Part shown: in pieces, positions 10,822 through 20,279 of the stretch
Numbering within the stretch: the stretch's first letter is position 1
How the letters are laid out: every line of letters begins with the position of its first letter
Origin: Porticoccaceae bacterium
GTDB taxonomy: Bacteria; Pseudomonadota; Gammaproteobacteria; Pseudomonadales; Porticoccaceae
Direction: 5' to 3'
Length of the DNA stretch: 59,806 bases
NCBI GenBank assembly: GCA_024644585.1
Contig: JAHEHM010000001.1
Location: 1-59,806 of the forward strand
The notes under the pieces: model-generated
The model's input: only the letters and a program-made list of their open reading frames with translations
Told to the model about the DNA's origin: nothing
Databases searched by the model: none
Position numbers and translations under genes: made by a program

Positions 10822-11943
10822 TTAGTAATCTTTGTCTGGGATTAATACCAGTTTAATATCTTCACCCACCTGACGCATATCTTTAACAGACAGCGCCAAA
10901 TGCGCATCAATTGTCTTAATGGGTAACTCAAACATGGGTCTAGCTTCACTACCAAATAATTTGGGAGCCCAATAACAGACTAATTCGTCCAATAAACCCT
11001 GAGCTACAAATGCCCCTGCAAGGCCAGCTCCCGCCTCGACCATAACCTGATTGCAATCTCTCGCCGCAAGTATCTCAAGCAATGCTTGAAGGTCGACATG
11101 CTCGGCATTATTGGCTACAAAAATCACCTCTGCACCTGCGGCAATCAAGGCCTCTGATTTGCGTCTTTGCTCAGGTCCATCGAGGGTTGCCACCAAGCAA
11201 TCGCCGGGCTGTTGAAGTAATCGAGCCTGAGTCGCCATTTTCAACTGCGCATCAATCACTACCCGCAATGGCTGCTTAACAGGATCTTCAACCCCAAGTT
11301 CTTGCTCTGTTATACGCAGGGTAAGCGAGGGATCGTCCATTATTTGCGTCCCTATGCCAGTAATAATGGCACAGCTTGCGGCTCGCATGCGCTGAACATC
11401 AAGGCGTGCCGCGGGTGAGGTAATCCACTGGCTCTGCCCGCTTGCCATAGCCGTTCGGCCATCAAGGCTAGCAGCCATTTTAACAGTCACCCAGGGTGTC
11501 CCTTCACTATGGCGCTTATAGAACCCTTGATTAAGCTCCCGCGCCTGCGCTTCCATAAGCCCTAATTCAACGTCTATTCCCGCATCCTGCAATTGCTTGA
11601 TACCAGAACCTGACACCTGTGGATTAGGGTCCTCGGCGGCAACCACAACACGTTTAACGTTGGCATCGATAATTGCTTGAGTACAGGGACCTGTTTTGCC
11701 TTGATGACAGCAGGGCTCAAGGGTTACATAGAGGGTAGACTGAGGCTGATTTCCCGCCTGTGATAGGGCTTCAATTTCTGCATGGTTACCCCCGGGAGGA
11801 CGGGTAAAACCCTCACCAATAATTTTTTCGCCTAACAGGGCAACACAGCCAACTGCAGGATTGGGTGAAGCGGTATAGCGTGCCTTTGCTGCTAACTGCA
11901 ATGCTCGCGCCATCATTTTGTGATCTATATCAGAAAAGCGCAT
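10822..11943 (-). CDS. ribD: Bifunctional diaminohydroxyphosphoribosylaminopyrimidine deaminase / uracil reductase
   Basis: HAEIEAL...YVTLEPCCHQGKTGPC, VKMAASLDGRTA. Confidence 0.96.
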   Translation of the reverse strand: MRFSDIDHKMMARALQLAAKARYTASPNPAVGCVALLGEKIIGEGFTRPPGGNHAEIEALSQAGNQPQSTLYVTLEPCCHQGKTGPCTQAIIDANVKRVVVAAEDPNPQVSGSGIKQLQDAGIDVELGLMEAQARELNQGFYKRHSEGTPWVTVKMAASLDGRTAMASGQSQWITSPAARLDVQRMRAASCAIITGIGTQIMDDPSLTLRITEQELGVEDPVKQPLRVVIDAQLKMATQARLLQQPGDCLVATLDGPEQRRKSEALIAAGAEVIFVANNAEHVDLQALLEILAARDCNQVMVEAGAGLAGAFVAQGLLDELVCYWAPKLFGSEARPMFELPIKTIDAHLALSVKDMRQVGEDIKLVLIPDKDY

Positions 11944-11946
11944 AAA

Positions 11947-12417
11947 TTAGTCAGTTGCGTCTTTGCCGTCGGCATTGAGACGATTGAGTTCTGCTTGAAA
12001 TTCGCTGATGTCTTGAAAGCTTCGATAGACCGAGGCAAATCTAACATAGGCCACTGCATCCAACTTTCGTAGCTGTCTCATCACTTCTTCTCCAATAATC
12101 TGTGATGGCACTTCGCGCTCACCCGTTACTTGAAGAAAATGTTTAATTTGTGAGATGGCTACTTCAATTTGCTCAATGGAAACTGGTCGCTTTTCAAGGG
12201 CTCGCTGCAGGCCTGCGCGCAACTTGTCTTCATCAAATGACTGACGGCTACCATCGGTTTTAATCACTCTAGGCATAACCAGTTCTGCCAGCTCATAGGT
12301 AGTAAAACGCTCACCGCACGCCCCACATTCACGGCGACGGCGAACCTGACCACCATTGGCAACCAATCGTGAATCTATGACTTTTGTATCATCAGCATTA
12401 CAAAATGGGCAAAACAT
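11947..12417 (-). CDS. nrdR: Transcriptional repressor NrdR
   Basis: [18 protein letters not shown]...[17 protein letters not shown]. Confidence 0.97.
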   Translation of the reverse strand: MFCPFCNADDTKVIDSRLVANGGQVRRRRECGACGERFTTYELAELVMPRVIKTDGSRQSFDEDKLRAGLQRALEKRPVSIEQIEVAISQIKHFLQVTGEREVPSQIIGEEVMRQLRKLDAVAYVRFASVYRSFQDISEFQAELNRLNADGKDATD

Positions 12418-12535
12418 TATGATTTACCTTAAAAAAGAGCGAGTATTCTAACACAACATAGAGCATTGGAGACCCCACCACTGAATACATCCAATGTTCA
12501 GCCTATGTTGGTTTAACTGTTTCAATGAACAGGAT

Positions 12536-12566
12536 AAAAAAAGCCCCAATTTAATGGGGCTTTTAG
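12536..12566 (-). terminator. Rho-independent terminator downstream of glyA
   Basis: AAAAGCCCC-ATTAAAT-TGGGGCTTTTTTTATCC (minus strand). Confidence 0.85.
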
Positions 12567-12585
12567 GGTACCTATTTACCTAAGC

Positions 12586-13845
12586 TTAGCCGTATACAGG
12601 GAATTGCTTACAGATATCTAGAACCTTAGTTTTAACTTCAGCGATAACCTGCTCAGAATTGCCACTTTCTAGGCTTTCTAAGATATCGCACATCCAATGA
12701 GTCAACTGAGTTGTCTCTTCAATGCCAAAACCTCTTGTGGTGATAGCCGGTGTTCCCACTCTTAAACCCGAGGTCACAAAAGGTGATCTTGGGTCGTTGG
12801 GAACAGCATTTTTATTCACTGTAATAAAGGCTTGACCCATCGCAGCATCAGCATCGGTTCCGGTGTATTCTTTACCAATCAGATCTACCAACATTAGGTG
12901 GTTTTCTGTGCCATTGGATACAACGTTGATACCGCGGTCGATAAAGGTTTTTGCCATGGCTTTGGCATTAGCAACCACCTGCTTTTGGTATTCAACAAAT
13001 TCGTCACTTGCCGCTTCTTTGAAAGCAATGGCTTTAGCTGCAACCACATGACAAAGAGGCCCACCCTGACTACCTGGGAAAACGGCAGAGTTAACTTTTT
13101 TGGCGATGGCTTCATCGTTAGTTAATACAAAACCACCACGAGGACCACGCAAGGTTTTATGAGTGGTTGACGTCACAACATGAGCATGAGGGACTGGGCT
13201 AGGGTATACACCCGCCGCCACAAGACCAGATACATGAGCCATATCAACTAAAAGATAGGCACCCACTTTGTCAGCTATCTCTCTAAAGCGAGCCCAGTCC
13301 ATAATGCCGGAGTAAGCTGAGAATCCAGCAATAATCATCGCTGGTTTGTGCTCTTCAGCAAGGGCTTCAACCTGATCATAATCAATCAGACCGGTTTCAG
13401 CATTTAGACCATATTGCACCGCATTGTATAACTTGCCTGAAAAGTTAGGCTTGGCACCATGGGTTAGGTGTCCGCCGTCAGCCAAACTCATACCAAGAAC
13501 CGTATCGCCGCCTTTGATTAACCCTAAGAATACCGCATTATTTGCCTGCGAACCCGAGTGAGGCTGAACATTAGCAAAGTCTGCGCCATACAGAGACTTA
13601 AGTCTTTCAATTGCTAGTTCTTCTGCAACATCCACATATTCACAGCCACCATAGTAGCGTTTGTTAGGATAGCCTTCTGCATATTTATTGGTCAGCTTGC
13701 TACCCTGAGCCTGCATTACCGCTGGACTGGTGTAGTTCTCTGAAGCGATTAGCTCAATATGCTCTTCCTGACGCTGATCTTCCTGCTGCATAGCATTCCA
13801 AAGTTCAGCATCATAATTTTCAATGGTTTTCTGTTTATCGAACAT
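12586..13845 (-). CDS. glyA: Serine hydroxymethyltransferase
   Basis: [19 protein letters not shown]...[16 protein letters not shown]. Confidence 0.98.
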   Translation of the reverse strand: MFDKQKTIENYDAELWNAMQQEDQRQEEHIELIASENYTSPAVMQAQGSKLTNKYAEGYPNKRYYGGCEYVDVAEELAIERLKSLYGADFANVQPHSGSQANNAVFLGLIKGGDTVLGMSLADGGHLTHGAKPNFSGKLYNAVQYGLNAETGLIDYDQVEALAEEHKPAMIIAGFSAYSGIMDWARFREIADKVGAYLLVDMAHVSGLVAAGVYPSPVPHAHVVTSTTHKTLRGPRGGFVLTNDEAIAKKVNSAVFPGSQGGPLCHVVAAKAIAFKEAASDEFVEYQKQVVANAKAMAKTFIDRGINVVSNGTENHLMLVDLIGKEYTGTDADAAMGQAFITVNKNAVPNDPRSPFVTSGLRVGTPAITTRGFGIEETTQLTHWMCDILESLESGNSEQVIAEVKTKVLDICKQFPVYG

Positions 13846-14012
13846 GGTTTTGGCGTTTCCTAAGTATTATTTAGACTATTAAAAGGCATGCTTAAATATT
13901 GCGTGCATTTTACCTCAAATTAATTTTTTCTGACAGAAAAAGTGTACAAATTTTCTGTGCTTTTGTATTTTTTAAAGTGTTTTTATTGACCCCATTTGCG
14001 TAAACCGAGGTA

Positions 14013-14741
14013 CTACCAAGGGATGGGCTTTCCCGCATAATCTAGATAGCTTAACTCACCATCAATTTTTAACTCATCCATGAGCTGAGACAAACAGTCA
14101 GCCACATAACTGGGTTCAAATAACTTACCCTCAGGTACAGTCCCATGAAAGGGTTTCGACATTTCTGAGTTTACAGTGCCGGGATGAAAGGCAATCAGCT
14201 TTACGTTCTTGGCACGACGCGCATATTCAATAGAAAACGTTTTCATCAAACTATTTAGTGCAGCTTTCGACGCTCTGTAACTGTACCAACCGCCCAGACC
14301 GTTATCACCCGTACTTCCAACTCTGGCACTGAAGCAGGCAACCTTGCATTCAACTGCACCCATCACAAGCTTTCTAAGTAGCTTAAGCCATAATGAGGGG
14401 ACAATGGTGTTGGCATAAAAAATAGATTGCATCATTTCTACGCTCATTTCTTCCATGCGCTTTTCAGGAAACATTTTCTCGCCATGGAGAATGCCATGAC
14501 AGATACAAACTTTTGAAAAACTGCCTTTAAACTCTGACAAGTTGTCGACAACCGACTGCATGCTTGGCTCATCATACTGGGTAGAAATCCAGTGTAGTTT
14601 GGGGTGCTCAAATGTCGCAGACGAGCGGCTCACCGCAATCACTCGCCCGATTCGATTGTCATTTAAGAAATTATTAATCAGCGCCTGACCTATAGCGCCA
14701 CTGGCACCTAGCACTAATGCGTTAGAGGAATCAGTTAGCAT
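14013..14741 (-). CDS. SDR family NAD(P)-dependent oxidoreductase
   Basis: LVLGASGAIGQALI, YSYRASKAALN (YxxxK). Confidence 0.9.
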   Translation of the reverse strand: MLTDSSNALVLGASGAIGQALINNFLNDNRIGRVIAVSRSSATFEHPKLHWISTQYDEPSMQSVVDNLSEFKGSFSKVCICHGILHGEKMFPEKRMEEMSVEMMQSIFYANTIVPSLWLKLLRKLVMGAVECKVACFSARVGSTGDNGLGGWYSYRASKAALNSLMKTFSIEYARRAKNVKLIAFHPGTVNSEMSKPFHGTVPEGKLFEPSYVADCLSQLMDELKIDGELSYLDYAGKPIPW

Positions 14742-15133
14742 TTTTCTCTCTCAAGTGAACAGCTTTCACAGCGTGATTTACCGGTAATAAGCCGGGAAAG
14801 GGGATGACGATATTTGGCAAACAACAGATAGACCCAATCAGTAAATATTCGAACGACCGGCCAGCGTAAAATAGCCGTCCAGCGACCCTTACCCACAAGA
14901 GTCCAAGCTTTATGGGTCACATCTAAACCCAAAATAATACTACCATCGGCTAATTGACCATGAAGAATCGCATCAGCTTTGTGTTTATTAATTGCAGGAT
15001 ATTTTTCTTCAAAACCCGATTGATTAATATCCACCAAGTCTATGCTCTGCTCGACATCTAGACTTAACAAATGCTTCATTTCGGACAGGCACAGTGGACA
15101 GCCGCCATCGTAAAAAATTCTAAGTTCTACCAT
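14735..15133 (-). CDS. DCC thiol-disulfide oxidoreductase family protein (DUF393)
   Basis: IFYDGGCPLCLSEM signature. Confidence 0.9.
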   Translation of the reverse strand: MVELRIFYDGGCPLCLSEMKHLLSLDVEQSIDLVDINQSGFEEKYPAINKHKADAILHGQLADGSIILGLDVTHKAWTLVGKGRWTAILRWPVVRIFTDWVYLLFAKYRHPLSRLITGKSRCESCSLEREKC

Positions 15134-15137
15134 TGAT

Positions 15138-15668
15138 TTAAAGATCCCGAATGAGATAAATAAGCACTAGGCTATGGGCGCAAATGACTAACATTGTAAG
15201 TACCAAACGCATACGCCAATATTGAGAATCTCTAGCATCATGATCCAGTGAGCGTTCAGCGATTAACAGACTGCCATAACCGCAGAGTAAAAGTGCCACA
15301 GCAAAAACCATGAGCATAGATGAAATATTTATCAGCAACAGGCTGGCCCAGCCCGAGAGTGCTAACAGGTTACTAAAAATTATCATGCTTCGAGCAATTC
15401 TTTTTTGTGAAAAGTCTCTGCTTTTTGCCCATAAAATTCCAGCAAGAAAACTTAAAATTATTGCGCTATAGGCAATGAATACATAGGGTGCATAGAAACC
15501 GAATAGCGAGGCACTATGAACGCCCACGCCTGAGGCTAGCGCATCGGTCATTTCGACCAGAGGCACCAAAAATGGAATTAAACCTAGGTAACCCAACCAA
15601 AGAGTTAATCGATTCTTGTCAGGCTGTAAGTCGACGGCTGAGGTATCCGTCATAGAATTCTCCATCAA
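15138..15668 (-). CDS. DUF3429-like integral membrane protein
   Basis: Five hydrophobic segments, LTLWLGYLGLIPFLVP and FLAGILWA; operon with DCC and SDR genes. Confidence 0.75.
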   Translation of the reverse strand: MMENSMTDTSAVDLQPDKNRLTLWLGYLGLIPFLVPLVEMTDALASGVGVHSASLFGFYAPYVFIAYSAIILSFLAGILWAKSRDFSQKRIARSMIIFSNLLALSGWASLLLINISSMLMVFAVALLLCGYGSLLIAERSLDHDARDSQYWRMRLVLTMLVICAHSLVLIYLIRDL

Positions 15669-15694
15669 TGTGAATAATTACTTTTCTACCTTTA

Positions 15695-15721
15695 TTTACG
15701 CTGTCTTAAAAGCTTTGGTTT
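15695..15721 (-). promoter_or_regulatory. Candidate ECF-type promoter AAACC-N15-GCGTAAA upstream of DUF3429-DCC-SDR
   Basis: Minus strand AAACC AAAGCTTTTAAGACA GCGTAAA, 27 nt from the ORF start; identical motif and spacing at 58029-58055. Confidence 0.6.
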
Positions 15722-15739
15722 GATCTGCTTTGGGAATTG

Positions 15740-15764
15740 AATCCAACCAATTTACCATCACGTA
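15740..15764 (+). promoter_or_regulatory. Weaker candidate ECF-type promoter AATCC-N16-CGTA upstream of CRY-DASH
   Basis: Same -35/-10 geometry as the two better copies, one mismatch in AAACC. Confidence 0.35.
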
Positions 15765-15804
15765 CCTCTAATTCAGCATTGGACAATTTAGTGGATAAAA
15801 GATT

Positions 15805-17133
15805 ATGTCAAAAAAAGGGATTTATTGGTTCACAACTGATTTAAGATTAGATGATAATCCAGCGCTAAAAATGGCTGCTGAAGCCATGGACCAGCTCCTT
15901 TTTGTGTATTCGGTTGATATTCCTGTTCGGCTCTCGCATTTACAAGTGGGGCCTACTATTTCACAAAACCGACAGGTCTTCCTTTCGGAATCGCTACATT
16001 GTTTAAATGAGCAACTTCAAGATTTAGGCCAACACCTAGTGGTTATCGAAAATACTCAGCCTGAAATGGCTCGGCTCATCGATGATCATGGCATTACGCA
16101 TATTTACAGAAATAGCGATCAACATGGCCTTGATAGCGCTGACTGGCTTAAGATCCAAACTCATTATCCACAGATTAATTTTTCCGAAGTCAGTAATAAT
16201 CGGTTATTTAGATTAGAACAATTCCCCTTTGAGCTTGGCGAATTACCCGATAGCTTTTCCAAATTTAGGCGCAAAGCAGAAAAGCTACAAATTGATTCGC
16301 CCCTGTCACCGCCAAACCATTTACCACCCCCAATAACCGATCCCTTACCCTGGCCGCAACTGGGTCAGGCTAGCGAAGCACAGACTCTATTTAAGGGTGG
16401 TGAAATTGCGGGGGTTCGCCATATGGAAACATACTTTCAATCGGACCTACCTAGCACTTACAAACAAACCCGAAATGGGCTTGACGGCATGGACTATTCG
16501 ACCAAATTTAGCCCTTGGCTGGCCCAAGGCTGCCTCTCGGCTCGTCGTATCATACATAGGCTTAATCAATACGAAGACGAGGTTGTGTCTAATGACTCTA
16601 CCTATTGGATTTATTTTGAACTACTCTGGCGTGAATATTTTCAGTGGTATGCAGAAAAACACGGCGAACAGATGATCGCTTTTTCTGGCATCAAAGATCG
16701 ATCCCCCAATACCAGTTTTTATCCTGAGCGTTTTCAAAAGTGGTGCCAAGGCACAACACCCTACCCGATTGTGAATGCTTGTATGCGCCAGCTGAAAGCC
16801 ACTGGCTATATGTCAAATCGTGGCCGCCAACTGGTAGCCAGTTGTTTTGTACACGAACTCTCTTTAGATTGGCGCTATGGCGCAGCCTACATGGAGCAAC
16901 AGCTGGTAGATTTTGATTTGGGATCCAACTGGGGCAATTGGCAGTATCTTGCCGGTGTAGGTGCCGACCCAAGAGGTCATAGACAGTTCGACTTGAACAA
17001 ACAAACGCAAATTTACGATCCTAAACAGCAATTTATTAATCACTGGCAGGGCCATACAGATAATTTTCCTTTGGATTCAACTGACCCCTCTGACTGGCCA
17101 ATTGATCTTAAACCTGCGGAGATTCTTGCTTGA
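15805..17133 (+). CDS. Cryptochrome DASH / ssDNA photolyase
   Basis: IYWFTTDLRLDDNPAL..., GSNWGNWQYLAGVGADPRGHRQFDL. Confidence 0.95.
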   Translation: MSKKGIYWFTTDLRLDDNPALKMAAEAMDQLLFVYSVDIPVRLSHLQVGPTISQNRQVFLSESLHCLNEQLQDLGQHLVVIENTQPEMARLIDDHGITHIYRNSDQHGLDSADWLKIQTHYPQINFSEVSNNRLFRLEQFPFELGELPDSFSKFRRKAEKLQIDSPLSPPNHLPPPITDPLPWPQLGQASEAQTLFKGGEIAGVRHMETYFQSDLPSTYKQTRNGLDGMDYSTKFSPWLAQGCLSARRIIHRLNQYEDEVVSNDSTYWIYFELLWREYFQWYAEKHGEQMIAFSGIKDRSPNTSFYPERFQKWCQGTTPYPIVNACMRQLKATGYMSNRGRQLVASCFVHELSLDWRYGAAYMEQQLVDFDLGSNWGNWQYLAGVGADPRGHRQFDLNKQTQIYDPKQQFINHWQGHTDNFPLDSTDPSDWPIDLKPAEILA

Positions 17134-18686
17134 GTAATTCGCCAAAAGTATTGCGTCTAATCTTAGGCGATCAGCTCAATATCAATCATTCTTGGTACGC
17201 CCAACAAGATGAATCTGTCCTGTATTTAATTGCGGAGCTACATCAGGAATCAAACTATGTGCGCCATCATATTCAAAAGCTGTGCGGTTTTTTTGCTGCT
17301 ATGTCAGAGTTCGCTAATGATCTAAGTAATCTGGGTCATCAGGTGTTGCATCTAACTTTAGATGACACCGCAAAATTTTCTGACCTCAATGCGCTGATTG
17401 CTAAACTATGTGCCCAACATGAGATTGAAGCTTTCGAATATCAGCACCCTGAAGAATTCCGGCTTGCCGAGCAACTCAAATCCCTCGACCTAGGCTCAAA
17501 AACAACCATTAATTGTTTCGACTCAGAGCATTTTTTACTGACTATTGAAGAGCTACCTAAATACTTAAATGCGGGCAAGCACAATCGAATGGAGTCGTTC
17601 TATCGCAAGATGCGCAAACGATTTGAAATTCTTATGGATGGCGACCAACCCCTAGATGGACGTTGGAACTTTGATTCAGAAAATCGACAAAAACTTAAGC
17701 CGGCCGATCTAGATGCTATTCCACAGCCGCTTATTTTTAGTAATGATATCTCTGAAATACTCAAGCGTATTAAACGCCACAATATAGCCAGTATTGGCAA
17801 TGTAGGGCCCTCTCTTATATGGCCCATTAATCGCCAACAAGCACTGCAGCAACTGGATTTTTTCTGCGACCAGTGCTTACCTCTATTTGGGCGCTTTCAA
17901 GACGCGATGACCCATCAGGGTGACCGTAAGTGGAGTCTCTATCATGCTCGAATATCCTTCGCCCTAAACTGCAAAATATTACATCCCTCTGAGGTAGTAC
18001 AGGCCGCTCTGGATAAGTTTTACCGCTCTGACACTGATATAGATATAGCGCAAATAGAAGGCTTTGTTCGCCAAATTATTGGCTGGCGAGAATATATACG
18101 CGGAGTGTATTGGGTCAATATGCCCGCTTACAAATCCCTAAACCATCTTCAAGCAAGCAATGATTTACCTGAGTATTTTTGGACCGGTGAGACAAAAATG
18201 ACCTGTGTAAAACAGGCTGTGGATCAATCATTAGACTACGCCTATGCCCATCATATTCAACGCCTAATGGTAACCGGAAACTTTGCCATGTTGGCCGGCA
18301 TTGACCCAGATCAGGTGGATCAGTGGTATCTTGGCATCTACATCGATGCTATCGAATGGGTTGAACTGCCTAATACTCGAGGCATGAGTCAATTTGCCGA
18401 TGGCGGCTTGATTGCTACTAAACCCTATGCGGCCAGCGGCAGCTATATTAATAAAATGAGCGACTACTGCTCCCAATGCAGTTATAAAGTCAAAGAACGC
18501 GATACTGAATCAGCCTGCCCATTCAATAGCCTGTACTGGAAATTTATGACAGCCAACAAAGCATTGCTTCGCAATAATCCGCGCACCGCTATGGCCTATA
18601 GAAGTTGGGACAAGATGCAACCAGAGATTAAAGAATCGATTCTAAAACGCGGCCAATACTGTCTTGATAACTTGGATTCTTTGTAA
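17130..18686 (+). CDS. FeS-BCP type cryptochrome/photolyase ((6-4) photolyase-like)
   Basis: LRLILGDQLN start; C-terminal YCSQCSYK...ACPFNSLYWKFM and upstream MTCVKQA Cys positions; GNFAMLAGIDP. Confidence 0.94.
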   Translation: MSNSPKVLRLILGDQLNINHSWYAQQDESVLYLIAELHQESNYVRHHIQKLCGFFAAMSEFANDLSNLGHQVLHLTLDDTAKFSDLNALIAKLCAQHEIEAFEYQHPEEFRLAEQLKSLDLGSKTTINCFDSEHFLLTIEELPKYLNAGKHNRMESFYRKMRKRFEILMDGDQPLDGRWNFDSENRQKLKPADLDAIPQPLIFSNDISEILKRIKRHNIASIGNVGPSLIWPINRQQALQQLDFFCDQCLPLFGRFQDAMTHQGDRKWSLYHARISFALNCKILHPSEVVQAALDKFYRSDTDIDIAQIEGFVRQIIGWREYIRGVYWVNMPAYKSLNHLQASNDLPEYFWTGETKMTCVKQAVDQSLDYAYAHHIQRLMVTGNFAMLAGIDPDQVDQWYLGIYIDAIEWVELPNTRGMSQFADGGLIATKPYAASGSYINKMSDYCSQCSYKVKERDTESACPFNSLYWKFMTANKALLRNNPRTAMAYRSWDKMQPEIKESILKRGQYCLDNLDSL

Positions 18687-18702
18687 GAACTTTGATTACA
18701 GT

Positions 18703-19947
18703 TTAAGGCTGATTTAGGGTGGCCAGGTTATCGATAATTTCACTGTAATTAATCGAAAACTGGTTGGAAACACCATCATCAAAGGTCATAGGTGCCTTAA
18801 CATCGGCTTTGATATCAACCCAACCCCATTGGCTTAAACGCATGGCTAGCTTTCTGCGAAATTCCACTGAGCCAATTTTATTTAAGAAGCTTAGCGGCCC
18901 CCAGTCAATTTTATCGCCTCCGGTAGGGTGATACTTTGTTACCCTTACAAAAACTACATCATTGGTAGGATCAACAAAAATATATTGGCCAAACTTGCCG
19001 CTTGCATTAAAAATTTTCGACTGTTCGTCATAGCGAGACACCCACCAATGGAGTGAATATCCGCGAGGGTGATTTAAATCATTGCTGGGTATATCACTCC
19101 AATACTGCTGAAAGGTTTCATCCACATAAGCCTTGGGAATAACCTGCTGACCCTGCCATTGCCCGCCCCGAGAAAATAACAGACCGAACCGCGCATACTG
19201 TCTTACTGTGGTATCTACACAGCAGTAAGTTAGTGCATTGCCCGCCGTGTCTTGCCACAGAGTGACATCGTTTAATCCAATTTTATTAAAGATTCTTTCT
19301 CTTAGAAGAATATCAGCAGGAGTACCTGTGACTTGAAGTAAAAGATCAGCCAGTAACATAGAGTTTACATTGTTATACTCAAAAACCTGATCGGGCGCTT
19401 GCTCAAACTTAACCCGTTTAGCATAGGCTAGGTGATCCGCAGTAAAAAACATTTTTTCATGCTCATGACTGGGCATTTCTAGGCCGCTGGTCATATTAAG
19501 CAGCTGTCGAATGGTTATATCCCGACGATCATCTAAAAAATAATCGAGATACAGACTGAGTTTTTCATCGAGATGTCCAATTTCACCTCGCTCTATAGAA
19601 ATACCCACCAGTGCGGCATAAAAACTTTTTGCCATTGACCATGAAGTAGCTACATTAGCTTCGCTGTAACCCTCCGCATAGTGCTCTTTAATGAGTTTTC
19701 CATTTTTAAATAGCGCCGCACCCTGAGTCGAGGGGTCTTCAAATGACAAATCGAATAGTTTTTCGAGCTTTTTTGGGTCTACATTGACGGCCTCTGCCGA
19801 TTGAATCTGCCATACCTCTGACGGGAAATGGCCAATTTGCGGCACTTCAGACCCATTAACCGCTATACCTTGCAATAACAGGCATAGGTTGGCAAATAGC
19901 CGTAGGTATTTACTAAAAAATAATTTCTTCATCGCCCCTATCCGCAC
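18703..19947 (-). CDS. Beta-lactamase-family serine hydrolase
   Basis: SMAK (SxxK) in ATSWSMAKSFYAALVG, YNN motif, N-terminal signal-like segment. Confidence 0.88.
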   Translation of the reverse strand: MRIGAMKKLFFSKYLRLFANLCLLLQGIAVNGSEVPQIGHFPSEVWQIQSAEAVNVDPKKLEKLFDLSFEDPSTQGAALFKNGKLIKEHYAEGYSEANVATSWSMAKSFYAALVGISIERGEIGHLDEKLSLYLDYFLDDRRDITIRQLLNMTSGLEMPSHEHEKMFFTADHLAYAKRVKFEQAPDQVFEYNNVNSMLLADLLLQVTGTPADILLRERIFNKIGLNDVTLWQDTAGNALTYCCVDTTVRQYARFGLLFSRGGQWQGQQVIPKAYVDETFQQYWSDIPSNDLNHPRGYSLHWWVSRYDEQSKIFNASGKFGQYIFVDPTNDVVFVRVTKYHPTGGDKIDWGPLSFLNKIGSVEFRRKLAMRLSQWGWVDIKADVKAPMTFDDGVSNQFSINYSEIIDNLATLNQP

Positions 19948-20112
19948 TTTTTTTTGTTGTCTATGCTTAGTTTACGTTGTTTTTAATGGCGTTAGTTTTT
20001 TAATTATCTGACTGTTTTAAAATCAATGGTTCGTGAGGTAATCCATATGTCATTTACTCGCGAATAACAAGCACCATTGTTACATAACCTATGTTACGCA
20101 TGCATCAATGGG

Positions 20113-20141
20113 TTGTCCTTTATTAAAAAAAGGGATAATGT
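20113..20141 (+). promoter_or_regulatory. Possible sigma70-type promoter for proteorhodopsin
   Basis: TTGTCC-N17-TAATGT (or GATAAT at shorter spacing) preceding overlapping inverted repeats. Confidence 0.35.
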
Positions 20142-20145
20142 ATAA

Positions 20146-20171
20146 GTTCTTGTGTAAGAACTATCTTACAC
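20146..20171 (+). promoter_or_regulatory. Overlapping inverted repeats upstream of proteorhodopsin
   Basis: GTTCTT-GTGT-AAGAAC (20146-20161) overlaps GTGTAAG-AACTAT-CTTACAC (20152-20171). Confidence 0.5.
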
Positions 20172-20279
20172 TGGAATTGCTGTACTGGGAGTGTCGCTTG
20201 ACTATCTTATGTAATGCAAGTCTTGGATATACAAGCAGACACAACAATAATAAAGCTTGATTTTTAGTAGGGGTTACAC

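Noticed and set aside
12418-12585. Possible FMN riboswitch upstream of the rib operon
   Set aside because: No conserved FMN aptamer sequence blocks recognised; only the glyA terminator is visible
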